A stretch of 64,000 nucleotides of DNA from the NCBI GenBank assembly GCA_021324395.1, contig JAJPJG010000029.1, positions 1 to 64,000 on the forward strand, given 5' to 3'. Below the pieces are notes generated by a model. It was not told the DNA's origin. It did not search any database and saw only the letters and a program-made list of their open reading frames with translations. Of the stretch, positions 61,101 to 64,000 are shown in pieces. A program made the translations under genes and the position numbers. How positions within the stretch are numbered: position 1 is the first letter of the stretch; each line of letters starts with the position of its first letter. The stretch comes from Spartobacteria bacterium. Lineage in GTDB: Bacteria; Verrucomicrobiota; Verrucomicrobiia; Chthoniobacterales; Chthoniobacteraceae.

Positions 61101-63621
61101 GTTGCGATTCGCCGCCGGACAAGACGTTGAGCGGCTGTCCGAGCCGCAGATAGCCGAGCCCGACTTCCTCGAGCAATTTCAGATTTTGGAATTTGGACTT
61201 TAGATTTTTTTCCTCGGCAAAAAACGCGAGCGCATCGGTGACGCTCATCTCGAGCACGTCGGCGATCGATTTGCCGCGGCGTTGGATTTTCAAAATGTGC
61301 GGTTGATAGCGGCGGCCGTTGCACTCGGGACAGCGCACGAACAAATCGCTCAAAAACTGCATCTCGATTTTTTCAAAACCATTGCCGCCGCAACGCTCGC
61401 AGCGGCCCTTGCCGGAGTTGAATGAAAACGCGCCGGCGGTGAGGTTTTGCGCGCACGCTTCCGGTGTGTCGGCGAACAGATCGCGAATCGTGTCGAACAC
61501 GCCGAGATAGACCGCGGGGCTGGATCGCGGCGTGCGCGAGAGCGGCGATTGATCGACCATGATTACGTTGTCGACGCGATGGGCGCCGTTGATTTTTTTG
61601 CACACGCCGATGATGTCTTCGCCGACGCTCTCGCCTTTTAGCGCGCGTAAATTTTGATACAGCACGTCATGCACAAGCGTGCTTTTTCCCGAACCGGAAA
61701 CGCCGGTGATGCACGTAAAAACATTGAGTGGAAAATCGACGTCGATGTCCCGCAGATTGTGCTGCAGAGCGCCTTGCAGCTTCATCCACGACTTCGGCGC
61801 GCGTCGTTTTTTCGGAATCGGGATCGATTTACGGCCCGTTAAATAATCGGCGGTCAGCGTTTTTGTTTTCTCGAGTCGCGGCAGGCTGCCGTTGAAAACC
61901 AGATCGCCGCCCTCTTCGCCGCGTCCGGGGCCGAGCTCGATGAGATTATCGGCGGCGCGAATGATCGACTCCTCGTGCTCGACCACGAGCAGCGTGTTGC
62001 CTTTGTCGCGCAGATTTTTCATCACACGAATGAGCCGGCTCACATCGCGCGGATGCAAACCGACGCTTGGTTCGTCCATGACGAACAACGCATTCACGAG
62101 CGATGCGCCGAGACATGTCGTGAGATTTACGCGCTCAATTTCGCCGCCGCTCAACGTCCGTGTCGCGCGGTCGAGCGTGAGATAGCCGAGGCCGACCTCG
62201 ACGAGATAACGCAAGCGCATCTCGACTTCGTTGCGCAGCATCTCGGCGGTCGAATCACTCTCGATTTTGGATTTCAGACCTTGGATTTTTGCGGATAGCG
62301 CGGAAACCGGCATCACTGCGAGATCGGGCAGCGTTTTATCTTCGATTTTGAAATTCAGCGTCGCCGGCTGGAAACGTCCGCCACGGCAATCGGGGCACGC
62401 GGCGTAAGTGCGATAGCGGCTCAGCAGCACGCGCACGTGCATTTTGTAAGCTTTGGTCTCGAGCCAGTCGAAGAAGCCCTGCACGCCATACCAGCGGCCG
62501 TTTTGCCAAAGATCCTCGGAACTCGCCCCTGCGCTTTTTCGTTCGCCATAAATCACGAACTGCTGGTCGGCCTTCGGTAATTCGTCGAAATCGCAGCGCA
62601 CATCGATGTCGCGCTCCGAGCAGGCACGGAGTAAATCGCGCTGACATTCCGCGCCATTTTCGCTCTGAAAAACTTTCACCGCGCCCTCGGCAATGCTGCG
62701 CGAACGGTCGAGCGCGCGCTCGATGTCGATCGCGATGGTGCGTCCGAAGCCACGGCATTTCGGACAGGCGCCAAGCGGATTGTTAAACGAAAACAAACCG
62801 GGCGATGGCGGCGCGATTTCGATATCGCAATGCGCGCAATGCCAGCCGGTCGAAAACGGATGCGGAGTTGCCGCGCCGTTTTGCGGAATAATTTCGACTT
62901 TGCCTTTGCCGAAACGCAACGCGGTCTCGATGGCTTCGATCAGTCGCGATTTATTTTCGTCGGAAATTTCAATGCGATCCTGCACGACGCGGACGATTGC
63001 CGGAAGCCGCTCGACATCGGGCGCGCTGTCGGTGCGATGCACTTTGTTTTCGAGCCAGATGCGCAGGTAGCCTTGCTGTTTTAGAAAATCGAAAAACTCC
63101 GCCGGCTTCGTTTTTGGAGGCGCCGGAACGCCGAATGTTACGAGCGCCGACTTGCCGCGAAGCTGCTCCAGCACTTGATCCGCAATGGATCGGGCCGTCT
63201 CGCAGCGAATCTCGCGATTGCATTCCGGGCAATACGCGCGGGCAATGCGCGGCATCAGCACTTTGAGGTAATCGTTGATCTCCGTCATCGTGCCGACGGT
63301 CGATCTCGTGCTCTTCACGTGGTTCGCCTGCTCGATCGCGATCGCGGGGGGAATTCCGTGAATCGCGTCGACTTTCGGCTTGTCCATGCGCTCCAAAAAT
63401 TGCCGCGTGTAAGGGCTGAACGTCTCGACGTAGCGCCGCTGTCCCTCGGCGTAAATCGTGTCGAACGCGAGCGACGATTTGCCGCTGCCGCTCGGGCCGG
63501 AGATGACGTTCAGCTTGCCGAGCGGCAGGTCGAGGTTGATGCCCTTGAGATTATTTTGGCGCGCGCCGCGGATTTCGACGACGCCGGGATCGGTAAGAAT
63601 TTTTGGAGCGGGCTTATCCAT
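58123..63621 (-). CDS. uvrA: Double-length (tandem-fused) excinuclease ABC subunit A
   Basis: 1832 residues from the ATG at 63621. Two complete UvrA-like halves in one chain (junction near residue 970). Walker A sequences are [27 protein letters not shown] and [12 protein letters not shown] signatures are LSGGEIERV (Gln to Glu in half 1), [18 protein letters not shown] and LSGGEAQRL. The zinc modules CAHC..CPKC, CERC..CPEC, CPGC..CSQC and CETC..CGDC are present. UvrA scans DNA for bulky lesions and loads UvrB; a normal UvrA is a homodimer of about 940 residues. Two AT-rich in-frame insertions lie at 61180-61210 and 62262-62290. Confidence 0.97.
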   Translation of the reverse strand: MDKPAPKILTDPGVVEIRGARQNNLKGINLDLPLGKLNVISGPSGSGKSSLAFDTIYAEGQRRYVETFSPYTRQFLERMDKPKVDAIHGIPPAIAIEQANHVKSTRSTVGTMTEINDYLKVLMPRIARAYCPECNREIRCETARSIADQVLEQLRGKSALVTFGVPAPPKTKPAEFFDFLKQQGYLRIWLENKVHRTDSAPDVERLPAIVRVVQDRIEISDENKSRLIEAIETALRFGKGKVEIIPQNGAATPHPFSTGWHCAHCDIEIAPPSPGLFSFNNPLGACPKCRGFGRTIAIDIERALDRSRSIAEGAVKVFQSENGAECQRDLLRACSERDIDVRCDFDELPKADQQFVIYGERKSAGASSEDLWQNGRWYGVQGFFDWLETKAYKMHVRVLLSRYRTYAACPDCRGGRFQPATLNFKIEDKTLPDLAVMPVSALSAKIQGLKSKIESDSTAEMLRNEVEMRLRYLVEVGLGYLTLDRATRTLSGGEIERVNLTTCLGASLVNALFVMDEPSVGLHPRDVSRLIRVMKNLRDKGNTLLVVEHEESIIRAADNLIELGPGRGEEGGDLVFNGSLPRLEKTKTLTADYLTGRKSIPIPKKRRAPKSWMKLQGALQHNLRDIDVDFPLNVFTCITGVSGSGKSTLVHDVLYQNLRALKGESVGEDIIGVCKKINGAHRVDNVIMVDQSPLSRTPRSSPAVYLGVFDTIRDLFADTPEACAQNLTAGAFSFNSGKGRCERCGGNGFEKIEMQFLSDLFVRCPECNGRRYQPHILKIQRRGKSIADVLEMSVTDALAFFAEEKNLKSKFQNLKLLEEVGLGYLRLGQPLNVLSGGESQRLKLVSHLTSEDSENSLLIFDEPTTGLHFDDVALLLKMFNRLVEQGNSLVVIEHNLEVIKCADYVIDLGPEAGDEGGLVVAKGTPEQVAQIDESHTGKFLRETLRGSKKASFEIDDETESLRIAEQSPHFSNHSIQVRGAREHNLKNISLSIPRDQMVVVTGLSGSGKSTLAFDILFAEGQRRFLDSMSPYARQFVEQLEKPDVDLITGLPPTVAIEQRVTRGGGKSTVATVTEVYHFLRLLFAKLGTQWCPKCQVPVEGRSVASITQQAAELAQKGSVKILAPVIKARKGFHTDVAKWALRQNFNTLFVDGKFVAAEGFAKLERFREHTIDVLIGETSNPEEVRTLVTRALEIGKGTARLLDAKNRSTILSREMNCPGCGQSFEELDPRIFSFNSPHGWCSQCHGFGEVWDAPESESESLLEAELDEERQHESLEEGETVECPFCKGSRLNPIARNVRVHGLTIDAFTACSVSRAESLLGKMKFDNIQQIIAQDIVPEITQRLHFMAKVGLDYLALNRSAKTLSGGESQRIRLAAQLGSNLRGVLYVLDEPTIGLHPRDNRALLDTLEALKQKGNSLVIVEHDEDTMRRADTIVDLGPCAGSRGGEVVGIGTMDEIKTIARSATGRCLREPLCHPTRKTRRSLHDVTRWIELDGACANNLKGVDVRFPVGRFSVITGISGSGKSTLMRSVLLPAVKQKLSRSKTEAHNFESVRGTEFLEAIYEVDQSPIGKTSRSTPATYIGFFDEIRKQFATLPVARMRGYTASRFSFNNQGGRCETCGGQGVIKIEMNFLPASYIPCGDCHGKRYNEQTLEVLYNDKSIGDVLDMTFEEAAEFFKANPKIHRPLGLLCETGLGYLKLGQPSPTLSGGEAQRLKLVTELTRGVARSDTSRLRKQREPKSTLYLLEEPTIGLHMADVEELLKVLHRLTDDGNTVIVIEHNLSLIADADYVIDIGPEAGEKGGEVVATGTPEQVAKNKTSRTAPFLREVLQN
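61175..61212 (-). repeat. AT-rich repeat-like insertion inside uvrA (first)
   Basis: The reverse strand reads AATCTAAAGTCCAAATTCCA and then AAATCTGAAATTG, encoding [13 protein letters not shown] just before [11 protein letters not shown]. Fourteen of fifteen bases of ATTCCAAAATCTGAA match the prmC insertion. The encoded segment is about three residues longer than the equivalent E. coli loop. In frame, no disruption of the nearby signature motif. Confidence 0.45.
62262..62292 (-). repeat. AT-rich repeat-like insertion inside uvrA (second)
   Basis: The reverse strand contains AAATCCAAGGTCTGAAATCC and AAAATCGAGA, encoding [14 protein letters not shown] in the first half of UvrA. It shares the TCTGAAAT and CCAAAATC words with the other insertions in this window. 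It sits in a loop upstream of the first signature motif. Confidence 0.4.
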
Positions 63622-63690
63622 TTGAAAAAGGCAGACAACCTCGCCCATCCTTCGCCGCTTTTCAATGAACTCGCTGCGCGCGTCGAAAAA

Positions 63691-63891
63691 TTATTGCTCA
63701 GTTTTGTTTGATCTCGGTCCGAACGGCGGCTCCTGCTCGTAATTGCGCGTGAGCGGATTCATCGTCTGCGTGGTGCGGCGATCGAATTCGCGACGGCTCA
63801 TACCGGAATGTTCACGTGTGTTTTCACAAGAGACAAAACAGCACGTAAAAACGACGAAACATAACAAAACCGCGCAGGTTTTGATTTTCAT
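63691..63891 (-). CDS. Small predicted lipoprotein
   Basis: 66 residues from the ATG at 63891. A hydrophobic signal (MKIKTCAVLLCFVVFTCCFVSC) ends in a lipobox-like FVSC with the acceptor Cys followed by ENTREHSGMSRREFDRRTTQ, so an outer- or inner-membrane lipoprotein is predicted. The remaining hydrophilic part contains NPLTRNYEQEPPFGPRS. No family recognised. Same strand as uvrA, 69 bp upstream of it. Confidence 0.65.
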   Translation of the reverse strand: MKIKTCAVLLCFVVFTCCFVSCENTREHSGMSRREFDRRTTQTMNPLTRNYEQEPPFGPRSNKTEQ

Positions 63892-63938
63892 AACCACTGC
63901 TTCGAGCACGGCGCTTTCGCCGGTTGCTGGAAAGGGTT

Positions 63939-64000
63939 TTAGGATTTGCGCTTCATCGTCGCGGAGAGCTTCTCCACCCGTTGGCGCATAATTTTACCGC
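63939..64000 (-). CDS. C-terminal end of an unidentified gene (partial)
   Basis: The reverse strand is open from the right edge to a TAA at 63939-63941, giving the basic tail GKIMRQRVEKLSATMKRKS. The Arg/Lys-rich end resembles the tail of a small nucleic-acid-binding or ribosomal protein, but 20 residues are too few to name it. Confidence 0.35.
   Translation of the reverse strand, partial: GKIMRQRVEKLSATMKRKS

Overview
The window is a GC-rich bacterial chromosome segment, most likely from a soil or freshwater member of the Verrucomicrobiota (Spartobacteria/Chthoniobacterales-like; inference). The reasons are: (i) a double-length UvrA carrying four ATPase modules, an arrangement also known from Chlamydiae; (ii) two giant repeat proteins that open with the LEPRIAPA-type tag of planctomycetes and verrucomicrobia; (iii) a pilin-like protein with the H-X9-DG type C-terminus of that superphylum; (iv) the order rpmE-prfA-prmC-murA. 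No rRNA, tRNA, CRISPR array, insertion sequence or prophage was recognised.

Layout. 1-1.9 kb: the end of a reverse-strand unit (AMP-forming ligase, then an MFS exporter cut by the window edge). 1.95-5.4 kb: forward unit rpmE-prfA-prmC-murA. 5.4-16.8 kb: twelve tightly packed reverse genes, running from glycosyltransferases and an MsbA-like exporter through a putative metallopeptidase, a GalT-like protein, acylphosphatase and an ABC-2 exporter to a phosphoesterase and a heptosyltransferase-like protein. This looks like a cell-surface glycan or lipid unit. A divergent WaaG-like glycosyltransferase starts across a striking AT-rich inverted repeat. 17.9-28.5 kb: STAS protein, pilin/STN pair, YajQ, DUF2059, PEBP, LolC/E-type permease, MFS, LysS, a secreted protein and LarC. 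28.5-34.2 kb: ValS, a cell-wall amidase, MurI and RsmE. 33.4-37.8 kb: a STAS / SpoIIE-type phosphatase / GrpE / DnaJ / RsmE unit. 38.5-41.3 kb: a single-chain fusion of a beta-CASP exonuclease to an ATP-dependent DNA ligase.

41.3-50.8 kb is the accessory part. It holds a two-gene module of unknown function with its own operator-like dyad, an MscS/cNMP channel and a complete type II restriction-modification cassette (HTH regulator, C5-methylase, MvaI/BcnI-type nuclease, Vsr) of visibly lower GC. It continues with a lineage-specific hypothetical gene, a 21-bp minisatellite, a PAS histidine kinase and a DUF1003 protein. 51-63.9 kb is again reverse-strand: UvrA, Lgt, two paralogous 26-residue-repeat surface proteins, a metal-ligand-less MBL-fold protein, a small secreted protein and an MqnP/UbiA-type prenyltransferase.

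The most interesting non-routine signals are: the exonuclease-ligase fusion whose linker is encoded by an inverted-repeat element; related AT-rich repeats inserted in frame in prmC and uvrA; the unknown two-gene module; the R-M cassette; the GalT-like protein without its catalytic histidine; and two independent minisatellites with exactly 21-nt period.
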